Under the pieces are notes generated by a model that worked only from the letters and a program-made list of their open reading frames with translations, did not search any database and was not told the origin of the DNA. The position numbers and the translations under genes are program-made. Shown here one piece after another: positions 52,528 to 61,937 of a DNA stretch of 64,000 bases; the stretch's first letter is position 1; every line of letters begins with the position of its first letter. The DNA is from Endoryza foliicola (GTDB taxonomy: Bacteria; Bacteroidota; Bacteroidia; Chitinophagales; Chitinophagaceae), in contig OZ245715.1 of NCBI GenBank assembly GCA_965226965.1, forward strand, positions 806,001 through 870,000. The letters run 5' to 3'.

Positions 52528-53976
52528 ATGGCAGCATTTAAGTATGAATCGCATGTAAGAGAACCATTGGTGGAAGGAAAGAAGGATTACCACCAGGTAA
52601 CGGAAGACATCGTGCGTCCTATTGAGAGCAGTCCTTCCAAGTTATGGTGGGTAGGATTTATTATCTCAGTGATTCTCTTATTATTTGGTGTTTATTCAAT
52701 CTACCGTGAGGTTACTTACGGTGTGGGTGAATGGAACCTGAACAAAACAATTGGTTGGGGTTGGGACATCACCAACTTCGTTTGGTGGGTTGGTATCGGT
52801 CACGCCGGTACATTGATCTCAGCGATCTTGTTATTGTTCCGTCAGGGTTGGAGAACGGGTGTAAACCGTGCTGCGGAAGCGATGACCATCTTTGCGGTAA
52901 TGTGTGCGGGTCAATTCCCGATTTGGCACATGGGTCGTGTATGGATGGCCTTCTTCGTACTTCCTTACCCTAACACACGCGGTCCTTTGTGGGTAAACTT
53001 TAACTCTCCCTTGTTGTGGGACGTATTTGCGATCTCAACTTATTTCACTGTATCATTATTATTCTGGTATTCTGGTTTGATTCCGGATTTGGCTACTGTA
53101 CGTGACCGTGCAAAATTGAAATGGAGAAAGAAAATGTACGGTGTATTGGCCTTCGGTTGGACCGGTTCTACCAAGCACTGGCAGCGTCATGAAAGTTTAT
53201 CATTGGTATTGGCAGGTATGAGTACTCCGCTTGTATTGTCGGTTCACACGGTGGTATCTTTCGACTTCGCAACCTCTGTAATTCCCGGATGGCACACTAC
53301 CATCTTCCCGCCATATTTCGTTGCGGGTGCGATCTTCTCCGGATTTGCGATGGTACAAACGCTGTTGTTGATTACACGTAAAGTATTAAAACTAGAAGAA
53401 TACATCACTTTGGAACACATTGAAGTGATGAACAAGGTAATTGTATTAACCGGTTCTATTGTAGGTATCGCTTACTTAACCGAGTTGTTCATTTCTTGGT
53501 ATGGTCAAAACAAATTCGAAGGATGGGCATTCATGCACAACCGTTTGGATCTGTTCAGCCCATATGGATGGAGCTACTATTTGATGATGGGATGTAACGT
53601 ATTGTCTCCTCAAATTTTCTGGTTCCGTAAAATGAGAAGAAACTTGTTTGTGACTTTCTTCATGAGTATTCTGGTAAACATTGGTATGTGGTTCGAACGT
53701 TTCGTAATCATCGTTACTTCTATTTACCGCGACTACTTGCCTAGTAGCTGGAGTACCTACTACACACCTACGATCTATGAGATCGGATTCTATGTAGGTA
53801 CTTTCGGATTGTTCTTCACTTGCTACTTCTTGTTCTCGAAATTCTTCCCTGTAATTGCAGTGGCGGAAATCAAGCACATCTTGAAGAAATCAGGTGAGGC
53901 GTACAAGCCTGCAAATGAGAAAGTGGAAACAGAATCAACTGAAGAATTCTACCACCAAGTTTCACATCATCATTAA
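52528..53976 (+). CDS. actC: Alternative complex III subunit ActC, NrfD/PsrC-type menaquinol-binding membrane subunit
   Basis: The 482-residue protein has about ten membrane helices in the NrfD/PsrC arrangement: LWWVGFIISVILLLFGVYSI, WDITNFVWWVGIGHAGTLISAILLLF and more. The conserved GHAGTLISA and FPIWHMGRVWMAFFVLPYPN segments lie near the quinol pocket in known structures. A His-rich tail (HQVSHHH) ends it. It would bind and oxidise menaquinol together with ActB. It lies 74 bases after actB. Confidence 0.94.
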   Translation: MAAFKYESHVREPLVEGKKDYHQVTEDIVRPIESSPSKLWWVGFIISVILLLFGVYSIYREVTYGVGEWNLNKTIGWGWDITNFVWWVGIGHAGTLISAILLLFRQGWRTGVNRAAEAMTIFAVMCAGQFPIWHMGRVWMAFFVLPYPNTRGPLWVNFNSPLLWDVFAISTYFTVSLLFWYSGLIPDLATVRDRAKLKWRKKMYGVLAFGWTGSTKHWQRHESLSLVLAGMSTPLVLSVHTVVSFDFATSVIPGWHTTIFPPYFVAGAIFSGFAMVQTLLLITRKVLKLEEYITLEHIEVMNKVIVLTGSIVGIAYLTELFISWYGQNKFEGWAFMHNRLDLFSPYGWSYYLMMGCNVLSPQIFWFRKMRRNLFVTFFMSILVNIGMWFERFVIIVTSIYRDYLPSSWSTYYTPTIYEIGFYVGTFGLFFTCYFLFSKFFPVIAVAEIKHILKKSGEAYKPANEKVETESTEEFYHQVSHHH

Positions 53977-54007
53977 TCCAATTTAGAAACTACTAGAACA
54001 TCGCTAT

Positions 54008-54574
54008 ATGGCAGAAAAAAAATTTGTAGTAGGGAGCTTTAAAGAAGAAGCGGTATTATTCGATGCCGTTAAGAAAGTACGCAAAGCAGGATACAAACTG
54101 CACGACGTATACACTCCTTTCCCTATCCATGGTTTGGATCAAGCTATGGGATTGCGCGACACCAGCATTCACACTGCGGGCTTTATCTATGGTATTTTTG
54201 GTACCACCACCGCTCTAAGTTTCATTACTTGGGTGTTTACGAAAGATTGGCCTTTGAACATTGGTGGTAAACCACATTTCGCTTTACCGGCATGGATCCC
54301 CATCATGTTCGAGTTCACAGTATTGTGTGCTTGCGTGGGCATGGTGTTGACCTTCTGCTATATCTGTCAATTGGCTCCATTCGTTAAGAAGCACCACTTC
54401 CATGAGCGCGCTACAGACGATACGTTTGTAATGGCCATTGAGTGTACTCCGAAAACGGATGAAAATGAAGTAAGCAGTTTCTTAAACAGCACCGGCGCTA
54501 CTGAGATCAATGTTCAGCAAGCAGAAACCGGATGGTGGTTAGGAACTTACGACAAAGACACCAAGCCTTTCTAA
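54008..54574 (+). CDS. actD: Alternative complex III subunit ActD (DUF3341 family)
   Basis: A 188-residue protein with two membrane helices (TAGFIYGIFGTTTALSFITWVF and IMFEFTVLCACVGMVLTFCYICQ) and a cytosolic N-terminal domain starting FVVGSFKEEAVLFDAVKKVRKAGYKLHDVYTPFPIHGLDQAMGLRDT. This is the DUF3341 pattern of ActD. It is thought to be a structural subunit without cofactors. It sits 31 bases after actC. Confidence 0.94.
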   Translation: MAEKKFVVGSFKEEAVLFDAVKKVRKAGYKLHDVYTPFPIHGLDQAMGLRDTSIHTAGFIYGIFGTTTALSFITWVFTKDWPLNIGGKPHFALPAWIPIMFEFTVLCACVGMVLTFCYICQLAPFVKKHHFHERATDDTFVMAIECTPKTDENEVSSFLNSTGATEINVQQAETGWWLGTYDKDTKPF

Positions 54575-54654
54575 GAAAAACAAGTATCGGATAAACCGGA
54601 TTTAGAATAACGTATTGAACGGCCTTCCGTTCTTCAGATAAACTAAACTAAGAA

Positions 54655-55281
54655 ATGAAATACGCAGCCATTTTTTCAGTAGCACTGGTAGGACTAATGA
54701 TTACCGGATGCGGACATGACAAAAAGCAGCCTAAAGATGTGTATATGCCCGACATGGCTTACAGCCGTGCGGTAGAAACCTATTCTTCTACTGAAAACTT
54801 GAAAGAACAAGGTATTTTCTACAATGCTACTCCGGTTTCCGGAACAGTGAAAAGAGGTGAATTGCTTCCTTTCCCTTACGCGAAAGATAAAGATGGTGAC
54901 ACCACTAACTATATTGCATCAAAGCAAGTTGCAAATCCGCTTCCTGCTTTGTCGAAAGAGCAGTCTGTAGAAGCAGAACGTTTGTACTTGGTAAACTGTG
55001 GCGTTTGTCATGGTCAGAAAATGGACGGTAATGGTCCTTTGTACAAAGACGGTAAAGGTCCGTACACTGCGGCTCCAAGAAACTTGATGACTGACCCGGT
55101 TGTAGTAAATATGCCTGAAGGTCAAATGTTCTATTCTATCACGTATGGTAAGAACGCCATGGGTGGTTACGGAACTCAGTTGAGCACAACTCAACGTTGG
55201 ATGTTGGTACACTTTATCAAAGAGAAACAAAAGCCCGCGCCTGCTGCACCTGCTGCAACCGATAGCGCTGCTAAAAAATAA
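54655..55281 (+). CDS. actE: Alternative complex III subunit ActE, monoheme cytochrome c lipoprotein
   Basis: A 208-residue lipoprotein with the lipobox ITGC (Cys19). One CxxCH heme site, CGVCH (115-119), lies in a class I cytochrome c domain; GYGTQLSTTQRWMLVHFIKE closes it. Pro/Ala-rich residues 190-208 form a flexible tail. It is the ActE monoheme of ACIII and probably helps move electrons to the terminal oxidase. It lies 80 bases after actD. Confidence 0.94.
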   Translation: MKYAAIFSVALVGLMITGCGHDKKQPKDVYMPDMAYSRAVETYSSTENLKEQGIFYNATPVSGTVKRGELLPFPYAKDKDGDTTNYIASKQVANPLPALSKEQSVEAERLYLVNCGVCHGQKMDGNGPLYKDGKGPYTAAPRNLMTDPVVVNMPEGQMFYSITYGKNAMGGYGTQLSTTQRWMLVHFIKEKQKPAPAAPAATDSAAKK

Positions 55282-55316
55282 TTAAAACCCGTTCAAGAAT
55301 TTATAAATTGTAGATA

Positions 55317-56564
55317 ATGGCTATTAAAGAATTTTTTGAAATACCTAAGAAATTTAAGACTTGGTCTTTAGCTCTTATGGGCGTAGGTATTCTCGCGGTT
55401 GTTCTTGGATTTTTCGTATACGGTACAGGAGATGTGCACCACAAAACTCGTTTTTGGGCTTCTTTGTTGCACAACAGTGTTTTCTTCCTGTTAGTAGCCA
55501 ACGCAAGCATGTTCTTCATTTGTGCAACTACCCTTGCTTGGGGTGGATGGCAAATGAGTTTCCGTCGCGTTCCTGAAGCTATTTCAACTGCCGTATTACC
55601 ATTAGGTATCGTTGCCTTGGTAGTATTGTTGGCGATCGCTTGGGGCGGACATCATATGACGCATATTTACCATTGGACAGACGAAGCTGCTGTTGAAGCA
55701 GATCCGATCTTAAAAGGTAAAAGCGGATTCTTGAACTTGAAATTCTTTACCGTTTGGACCATCGCTACTGTAGTATTATGGTATGTATTGGGTCAAAAAA
55801 TGCGTAACCTCTCTCGTGAAATCGACGAAAAAGGATTCGATTCAGCAGCAGAAGCTCGTAAATATATTTGGAAGAATACCGTTTGGGCAGCTTTGTTCAT
55901 TGTATGGTTCTCTTTAACTGTAATGAGTACAGTGCCTTGGTTCTGGTTGATGAGCATCGATGCACATTGGTACAGCACCATGTATAGCTGGTATACTTTC
56001 GCAAGTAGCTGGGTGTCTGGTATTTCTGTAATGGCTTTGTTTGTAGTATATCTTAAAAACAAAGGCTATTTGGAATTAACCAACGACGAACACTTACACG
56101 ATATTGGTAAATTGATGTTTGCCTTCTCCGTGTTCTGGACTTATTTGTGGTTCTCTCAATACATGCTTATTTGGTATGCAAACATTCCTGAGGAAACCGT
56201 TTACTTCAACTCAAGAATTACAACCGATCACCATTCTGGAGCTTATACTTTCTTGTTCTGGTTCCAATTTGTGATCAATTTCCTCGGTCCTTTGTTAATA
56301 CTAATGAGAAGAGGATCGAAGAGAAACTACACCACTATTACTATTATGGCTTTTGTGATCATTTTCGGTCACTGGCTCGATTTTTATCAAATGATTTTTG
56401 CAAGCGTATCACCTGAGCATGTTGAATTGGGATGGTTGGATTTTGGTGTAGCCGCTTTGTTCGTGGGAATCATCATGTATGCTACTAGCACTGCGTTAAC
56501 GAAGCACCCATTGATCAGCAAAAACCATCCGTTCATTAAAGAAAGTATCATTCACCATACCTAA
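55317..56564 (+). CDS. actF: Alternative complex III subunit ActF
   Basis: The 415-residue integral membrane protein has about ten helices and distant similarity to ActC: WSLALMGVGILAVVLGFFVYG, NSVFFLLVANASMFFICATTLAWGGWQMSFRRVPEAIS, and GAYTFLFWFQFVINFLGPLLILM near the end. In known ACIII it pairs with ActC in the membrane; some groups propose a proton-translocation role, which remains debated. It lies 35 bases after actE and closes the act genes; the oxidase genes follow after 65 bases. Confidence 0.93.
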   Translation: MAIKEFFEIPKKFKTWSLALMGVGILAVVLGFFVYGTGDVHHKTRFWASLLHNSVFFLLVANASMFFICATTLAWGGWQMSFRRVPEAISTAVLPLGIVALVVLLAIAWGGHHMTHIYHWTDEAAVEADPILKGKSGFLNLKFFTVWTIATVVLWYVLGQKMRNLSREIDEKGFDSAAEARKYIWKNTVWAALFIVWFSLTVMSTVPWFWLMSIDAHWYSTMYSWYTFASSWVSGISVMALFVVYLKNKGYLELTNDEHLHDIGKLMFAFSVFWTYLWFSQYMLIWYANIPEETVYFNSRITTDHHSGAYTFLFWFQFVINFLGPLLILMRRGSKRNYTTITIMAFVIIFGHWLDFYQMIFASVSPEHVELGWLDFGVAALFVGIIMYATSTALTKHPLISKNHPFIKESIIHHT

Positions 56565-56629
56565 TAGCTTCGGCTATTTTGGTGAAGTAGACATATTTGA
56601 CTTGATTGTATAAAACTATTTGAATTATC

Positions 56630-57760
56630 ATGACAACGACAGCATTTTTTCTGGTGGCGATATTGGCATTAGGATTCTTGATTACTTTCCAAATTGCGAA
56701 AGCCAGCGAATACGTATCTGTGCTGAAAGGTGAAAAGAAAGCCATTGAGCAAAGTAACAAGGTGAATGCATTCCTGATGGTGGTGTTTTTGCTTGTTGGT
56801 CTAGTGGGCGTTTGGTACTGCAATGAGTTGTTCGTAAACAAAACTCTTTTGGTGGTTCCTTCGGCTTCAGACCATGGAGAGCAAATCGACTTCATGTTGA
56901 AGATCACACTGGCCATCACCGGTTTTGTATTCTTACTTACACAAATCTTGTTGTTCTGGTTTGCATACAAGTATCAGGCAAAAGAAGGAAAGAAGGCTTT
57001 TTACTTCCCTCATAGTAATAAATTGGAATTGATTTGGACAACCGTTCCCGCAATTGCATTGTGCGTTTTGGTTGGTTTCGGTTTGTACTACTGGTTCCAA
57101 ATTACCGGAGAAGCTCCAAAAGATGCAATTCAGGTAGAAGTTACCGGACAACAGTTCAGCTGGATTTTCCGTTACCCGGGTAAGGACAATGAGTTCGGAA
57201 GAAAATACTTCGCCAATATTGATAACTCAACAAACGTTTTAGGTCTGATTTATAAAGACACTGCTGTAGATAAACTTGACAAGAACCGCAATGTAATTGG
57301 TAAAACTGATTTGAAGGGCGACCCAGCAACACACGACGATATCGTTCTTACTCAAACCATGTACATACCAAAAGATCAGCCCGTAAAGTTGATCATCGGT
57401 TCTCGTGATGTTATTCACGATGTAGGTCTTCCTCATTTCCGTTTGAAAATGGACGCTGTTCCAGGTACGCCCACAACTTTGTGGTTTACTCCTAAGTACA
57501 CTACAGACGAGATGAAGAAGATCACCGGCAACCCCGATTTTGAATATGAAATTTCTTGCGACCAAATGTGCGGAAACGGTCACTATTCAATGAAGGGTGT
57601 GATTAAAGTGGTAACCAAACAAGAATACTTGCTTTGGAAAGCACAACAGAAACCTGCCTATGCAAGTTTCGCCCCGGCAGAAGCTCCTGCAGCTTCTACT
57701 GACACAGCAAAGAAAATGGCTGTAGTAAGCGATTTGAAAGCAGCCGTTACAAAGAATTAA
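56630..57760 (+). CDS. coxB: Cytochrome c oxidase subunit II (CuA)
   Basis: A 376-residue protein. Four hydrophobic segments precede the soluble CuA domain (about 5-28, 43-62, 88-115, 130-150); canonical subunit II has two, so the N terminus is extended. The CuA ligands are visible: VIHDVGLPHF (His), then CDQMCGNGHYSM (two Cys, His, Met). There is no attached cytochrome c domain. The C-terminal tail is Ala/Pro-rich. It accepts electrons from cytochrome c or directly from ACIII and hands them to heme a in subunit I. The gene starts 65 bases after actF, so ACIII and oxidase are one operon. Confidence 0.94.
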   Translation: MTTTAFFLVAILALGFLITFQIAKASEYVSVLKGEKKAIEQSNKVNAFLMVVFLLVGLVGVWYCNELFVNKTLLVVPSASDHGEQIDFMLKITLAITGFVFLLTQILLFWFAYKYQAKEGKKAFYFPHSNKLELIWTTVPAIALCVLVGFGLYYWFQITGEAPKDAIQVEVTGQQFSWIFRYPGKDNEFGRKYFANIDNSTNVLGLIYKDTAVDKLDKNRNVIGKTDLKGDPATHDDIVLTQTMYIPKDQPVKLIIGSRDVIHDVGLPHFRLKMDAVPGTPTTLWFTPKYTTDEMKKITGNPDFEYEISCDQMCGNGHYSMKGVIKVVTKQEYLLWKAQQKPAYASFAPAEAPAASTDTAKKMAVVSDLKAAVTKN

Positions 57761-57812
57761 ACAACTACCAAGAAGCGATAGAATCATTTAAGATTTTCAA
57801 AACTATTTTAAC

Positions 57813-59636
57813 ATGAGCAACGAAGCAGTATTGCATGGTCATTCAGAAGTAGGTACGTCACACGATGTACACCATGATGAGCATCATGTACACCATCACA
57901 AAGAAACCTTCATTTCAAAGTACGTGTTCAGCATGGATCACAAAACCATTGCGAAACAGTTCTTGATTTCTGGTATGGTGTGGGCATTATTAGGTGGTTT
58001 AATGTCTGTATTATTCCGTCTCCAATTAGGTTATCCTGATCAAACCTTCCCTTGGTTGGAAGACATCCTTGGTCGTTGGGCTAAAGGTGGTAAGATCAGC
58101 GCCGAAAACTACTATGCATTGGTTACCATGCACGGTACCGTTCTGGTATTCTTCGTGTTGACCGGTGGTTTGAGTGGTACTTTCGCAAACTTCTTGATTC
58201 CTTTACAAATTGGTGCTCGTGACATGGCTTCGCCATTCATGAACATGCTTTCGTATTGGTTCTTCTTCTTGGCTAGTATCGTAATGATTTCTTCATTGTT
58301 CGTTCAAACCGGTCCTTTCAGTGGTGGTTGGACGGCTTATCCGCCATTAAGTGCTATTGGAGCGGCCTCGCCGGGATCTAAAGTAGGTATGGACCTCTGG
58401 ATCACTGCCATGGCATTGTTCGTAGTGTCTTCATTGCTCGGTGGTTTGAACTATATCTCAACCGTATTGAACATGCGTACAAAGGGTATGAGCATGACTC
58501 GTTTGCCTCTTACCATCTGGGCCTTGTTCTTTACAGCAGTATTGGGAGTATTGTCATTCCCTGTATTGTTGTCAGGTTTCATCTTATTGCTTTTCGACCG
58601 TCACGGTGGAACCAGCTTCTACCTGAGCGATCTTTATATTAACGGTGTTGGTGCTTTGCACAATGAAGGTGGTAGTGCCATTCTTTATCAACACTTGTTC
58701 TGGTTCTTAGGTCACCCTGAGGTATACATCATCTTGTTGCCTGCAATGGGTATGGCTTCTGAAATTCTTTCTGTTAACTCTCGTAAGCCAATCTTCGGAT
58801 ACATGGCGATGGTGGGTTCAATGTTTGCGATCTGTATCCTCGCCTTCTTGGTGTGGGCACACCACATGTTCGTAACCGGATTGAATCCATTCCTCGGTTC
58901 TGTATTCGTATTGTTGACGCTCTTGATTGCGGTACCTTCTGCTATCAAAGTATTCAACTGGTTGACTACGATTTGGAAAGGAAGCATCCGCTTCACTCCC
59001 GGTATGATGTTCGCGCTTGGCTTCGTAAGCTTGTTCATCTCCGGTGGTTTAACAGGTATCTTCTTAGGTAACTCTACTTTGGATATTCACTTACACGATA
59101 CTTATTTCGTAATTGCCCACTTCCACATCGTAATGGGTGTGAGTGCGTTCTTCGGAATGTTTGCCGGTGTGTACCACTGGTATCCTAAAATGTATGGTCG
59201 CTATTTAAATAATACCTTGGCGTATATCCACTTCTGGGTAACATTGGCCGGTGCTTATTTGATCTTCTGGCCTATGCACTACGAAGGTTTAGCGGGTATG
59301 CCTCGTCGTTATTTGGATTATTCAAACTGGGAATCATTCAAGCAATTTGCTGAATTGAACAAGTTCATTTCTACTGTTGCAATGATTGTATTCGCTGTAC
59401 AAATCTTGTTTGTATTCAACTTCTTCTATAGCATTTGGAAAGGTAGAAAAGTAACCACACAGAACCCTTGGGGTGCTACTACATTAGAGTGGACTGCTCC
59501 AATCCGTCCTGGTCACGGTAACTGGCCTGGTGAAATTCCTGAAGTACACCGTTGGGCGTACGACTATGCTAAAGACGGAAGAGAGTTTATTCCTCAAACT
59601 GAACCTATTAGTCCTGACGAAAGTCACCATCACTAG
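57813..59636 (+). CDS. ctaD: Cytochrome c oxidase subunit I (heme-copper oxidase)
   Basis: A 607-residue protein with at least twelve membrane helices. Heme and copper ligands are visible: ALVTMHGTVLVFF (low-spin heme His), FLGHPEVYIILLP (CuB His and the cross-linked Tyr), WAHHMFVTGLNP (two CuB His), HDTYFVIAHFHIVMG (His ligands for the two hemes). GHPEVY is the A-type signature with the Glu of the D-channel. A His-rich N-terminal tail (HHDEHHVHHHK) and C-terminal HHH are unusual but common in this group. It is the catalytic subunit that reduces O2 to water. Confidence 0.96.
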   Translation: MSNEAVLHGHSEVGTSHDVHHDEHHVHHHKETFISKYVFSMDHKTIAKQFLISGMVWALLGGLMSVLFRLQLGYPDQTFPWLEDILGRWAKGGKISAENYYALVTMHGTVLVFFVLTGGLSGTFANFLIPLQIGARDMASPFMNMLSYWFFFLASIVMISSLFVQTGPFSGGWTAYPPLSAIGAASPGSKVGMDLWITAMALFVVSSLLGGLNYISTVLNMRTKGMSMTRLPLTIWALFFTAVLGVLSFPVLLSGFILLLFDRHGGTSFYLSDLYINGVGALHNEGGSAILYQHLFWFLGHPEVYIILLPAMGMASEILSVNSRKPIFGYMAMVGSMFAICILAFLVWAHHMFVTGLNPFLGSVFVLLTLLIAVPSAIKVFNWLTTIWKGSIRFTPGMMFALGFVSLFISGGLTGIFLGNSTLDIHLHDTYFVIAHFHIVMGVSAFFGMFAGVYHWYPKMYGRYLNNTLAYIHFWVTLAGAYLIFWPMHYEGLAGMPRRYLDYSNWESFKQFAELNKFISTVAMIVFAVQILFVFNFFYSIWKGRKVTTQNPWGATTLEWTAPIRPGHGNWPGEIPEVHRWAYDYAKDGREFIPQTEPISPDESHHH

Positions 59637-59699
59637 TAGGAAGCTAGAGGTTCCCGTTTTCGATGAACCTGCAAACGGATTCAATAAAAACAGTTTTGT

Positions 59700-60602
59700 A
59701 TGGAGAAGGAAACAGTGAAGGGAAACAGTTCTTTTAAATTTTCGGAAAAGCTGAAAGATTACAGACTGCTCACCAAGTTCAGTCTCACTTTCATGGTGGC
59801 TTTTTCTGCAGTGATCAGTTACTTATTGGCTCCAAAAATTGCGGAGTACGATTGGTGGATGATGACATTGCTGTTCATTGGTGGTTATTTGATAACAGGT
59901 AGCGCCAATACGGTAAATCAGATTGCAGAAAAAGATACCGACGCCCAAATGCATCGTACTTCCAATCGTCCGGTAGCAGCGGGAAGAATGTCGACCACAG
60001 AAGCAAGCATCGCAGCAGTAGTAATGCTGGTGTTGGGTTTGTTCATTTTGTGGAAGTATTTTAACCTGCTATCTGCTATTGTATCATTGGTAAGTTGGTT
60101 CATTTATGCCTATATGTACACTCCTTTGAAGAAAGTGAGTGCGATATCGGTGTTAGTGGGTGCCGTTCCCGGAGCATTGCCTTGCTTAATTGGTTGGGCT
60201 GCCGGAAACGATGATTTAGGAGTTGGTGGATGGGTATTGTTTGCGATCCAGTTCTTCTGGCAGTTCCCACATTTTTGGGCAATTGCTTGGGTAGCGCATA
60301 AAGACTACAGCAATGCAGGTTTTAAGCTGATGCCCTCAACAGAAGGACCCACAAAATATTCAGCAATTCAATCGATAATCTATTCGCTGGTAATGATACC
60401 GGTAGGTTTTCTACCTTACTTGGTTGGAATTAGCGGGCTGGTGAGTATGGGAATCTTGTTTATCGCGAATCTTTTCATGGTTTGGCAATGTGTTCGTTTG
60501 TATCGTGAAATGGAAAGATCGGCAGCAAGAAGAGTAATGTTTAGCAGTTATTTCTATTTACCAATCGTGTTACTAGCGTTATTGGCTGATAAAATTTGGT
60601 AA
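59700..60602 (+). CDS. ctaB: Protoheme IX farnesyltransferase (heme O synthase)
   Basis: The 300-residue UbiA-family membrane enzyme attaches a farnesyl group to heme B, the first step to heme A. It has seven to nine helices, with the two Asp-rich prenyl-diphosphate motifs: NQIAEKDTDAQMHRTSNRPVAAGR and a second DYSNAGFKLMP segment with WQFPHFWAIAWVAHKDY. It lies 63 bases after ctaD. Heme A synthase (ctaA) is not in the window. Its place among oxidase subunits indicates that cofactor and enzyme are made together. Confidence 0.95.
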   Translation: MEKETVKGNSSFKFSEKLKDYRLLTKFSLTFMVAFSAVISYLLAPKIAEYDWWMMTLLFIGGYLITGSANTVNQIAEKDTDAQMHRTSNRPVAAGRMSTTEASIAAVVMLVLGLFILWKYFNLLSAIVSLVSWFIYAYMYTPLKKVSAISVLVGAVPGALPCLIGWAAGNDDLGVGGWVLFAIQFFWQFPHFWAIAWVAHKDYSNAGFKLMPSTEGPTKYSAIQSIIYSLVMIPVGFLPYLVGISGLVSMGILFIANLFMVWQCVRLYREMERSAARRVMFSSYFYLPIVLLALLADKIW

Positions 60603-60617
60603 GTAAATTAATAAGTG

Positions 60618-61184
60618 ATGACAGAGAGTGTGAGTACGCAACGAAAAAAGATACACCCGCATAAGTTTACCCTTTGGGTAGGCATCGCGAGTATCATTAT
60701 GATGTTTGCCGGTTTAACCAGTGCCTACATCGTTAAAGGAAGTTTGCCGGGTTGGACACCCATCATTTTGCCTCCGATCTTCTATTATTCAACAGCCATT
60801 ATGTTGATTAGTAGTGTAACGATGCAAATGAGTTTAAAGGCTTTTAAAGAAAGAGAAAGAGGAAAATACAGAACGCTGATAACCGTAACAGCGCTTTTGG
60901 GTTCTTTGTTCGTAGGAATGCAGTGGTTTGGTTTCATCGGGTTGTACGACTCGGGAATCAAAATGGAAGGATCCGGAGCGGGACAGTTCTTATACATCAT
61001 TTTTGGATTACACGCCGTTCACGTAATTGGAGGTGTAATTGCATTGATCGTGATGTTTATGAAAGCGTTTAGTATCAAGATCAGATCTTACAATCCGGTG
61101 CCGTTAGAAGTAGTTGCTACCTACTGGCATTTTGTGGATCTACTTTGGGTGTATTTATTCGTATTCTTTTTGATGCGATTGTAA
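60618..61184 (+). CDS. Cytochrome c oxidase subunit III, first paralogue
   Basis: A 188-residue protein from the ATG at 60618 (the GTG one codon before is less likely). It has five membrane helices, starting at FTLWVGIASIIMMFAGLTSAYIVKG, and ends with the subunit III pattern FLYIIFGLHAVHVIGGVIALIVM and VVATYWHFVDLLWVYLFVFFLMRL. It is the short, five-helix form. It begins 15 bases after ctaB. A second, longer subunit III gene follows; both may be in the complex. Confidence 0.92.
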   Translation: MTESVSTQRKKIHPHKFTLWVGIASIIMMFAGLTSAYIVKGSLPGWTPIILPPIFYYSTAIMLISSVTMQMSLKAFKERERGKYRTLITVTALLGSLFVGMQWFGFIGLYDSGIKMEGSGAGQFLYIIFGLHAVHVIGGVIALIVMFMKAFSIKIRSYNPVPLEVVATYWHFVDLLWVYLFVFFLMRL

Positions 61185-61233
61185 TAAAAGTATTTTAGAT
61201 TTTTTGTTTAATTAGAACCTTTAAAACAGTAAC

Positions 61234-61905
61234 ATGTCACAACCTGTAGCTGCAAATACAAAATGGTGGAGTGGTGGTAAGAGCCCCTTCAACATCGAGT
61301 ATGGTAAATTAATGATGTGGTATTTCTTGATGAGTGATGCCTTCACGTTCGGCGCTTTCTTGATTTCTTACGGAACTGTGAGAATCAGTAGCAACGGATG
61401 GCCCGACCCTAACCATGTGTTCCAATCTGCTCCACTCTTAGGAAATGGGTTACCACTGGTATTCGTGAGTTTAATGACCTTTATTCTGATCGTAAGCTCT
61501 GTTACCATGGTGTTGGCTGTTCATGAAGGTCACAACATGAATAGAAAAGGGGTAGTAAAATGGTTGATCTGGACCATCATTGGTGGTGCTGCTTTCTTGG
61601 GCTGTCAGGCTTGGGAGTGGACGCACTTGTACCATGAAGGTGCTTGGTGGGGTAGCAATCCTTTCCCTAACGCCGATGGAACCATCTCTACTTCAAACTT
61701 CGCTAACTTCTTCTTTACCATCACCGGTTTCCACGGTTTCCACGTGTTCTCTGGTGTTGTGATCAATATCATTATGTTGATCATGACCTTGAATGGTACT
61801 TTCGATAAGAAAGGTCATTATTTGATGATTGAGAAAGCAGGTTTGTATTGGCACTTTGTGGATCTGGTATGGGTATTCGTATTCCTGTGCTTCTATCTGC
61901 TCTAA
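61234..61905 (+). CDS. ctaE: Cytochrome c oxidase subunit III, second paralogue
   Basis: A 223-residue protein with five membrane helices, starting KLMMWYFLMSDAFTFGAFLISYGTVR and ending FTITGFHGFHVFSGVVINIIMLIM and AGLYWHFVDLVWVFVFLCFYLL. The Trp-Glu-Trp motif (AWEWTHLYHEGAWWGSNPFP) is conserved in subunit III. It follows the first paralogue by 49 bases. Subunit III stabilises the core and the D-channel; why there are two copies is not clear, although split or doubled III genes are known in Bacteroidota. Confidence 0.92.
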   Translation: MSQPVAANTKWWSGGKSPFNIEYGKLMMWYFLMSDAFTFGAFLISYGTVRISSNGWPDPNHVFQSAPLLGNGLPLVFVSLMTFILIVSSVTMVLAVHEGHNMNRKGVVKWLIWTIIGGAAFLGCQAWEWTHLYHEGAWWGSNPFPNADGTISTSNFANFFFTITGFHGFHVFSGVVINIIMLIMTLNGTFDKKGHYLMIEKAGLYWHFVDLVWVFVFLCFYLL

Positions 61906-61937
61906 TTCATTTAAGAACTTAATAATCTGATTATAAT

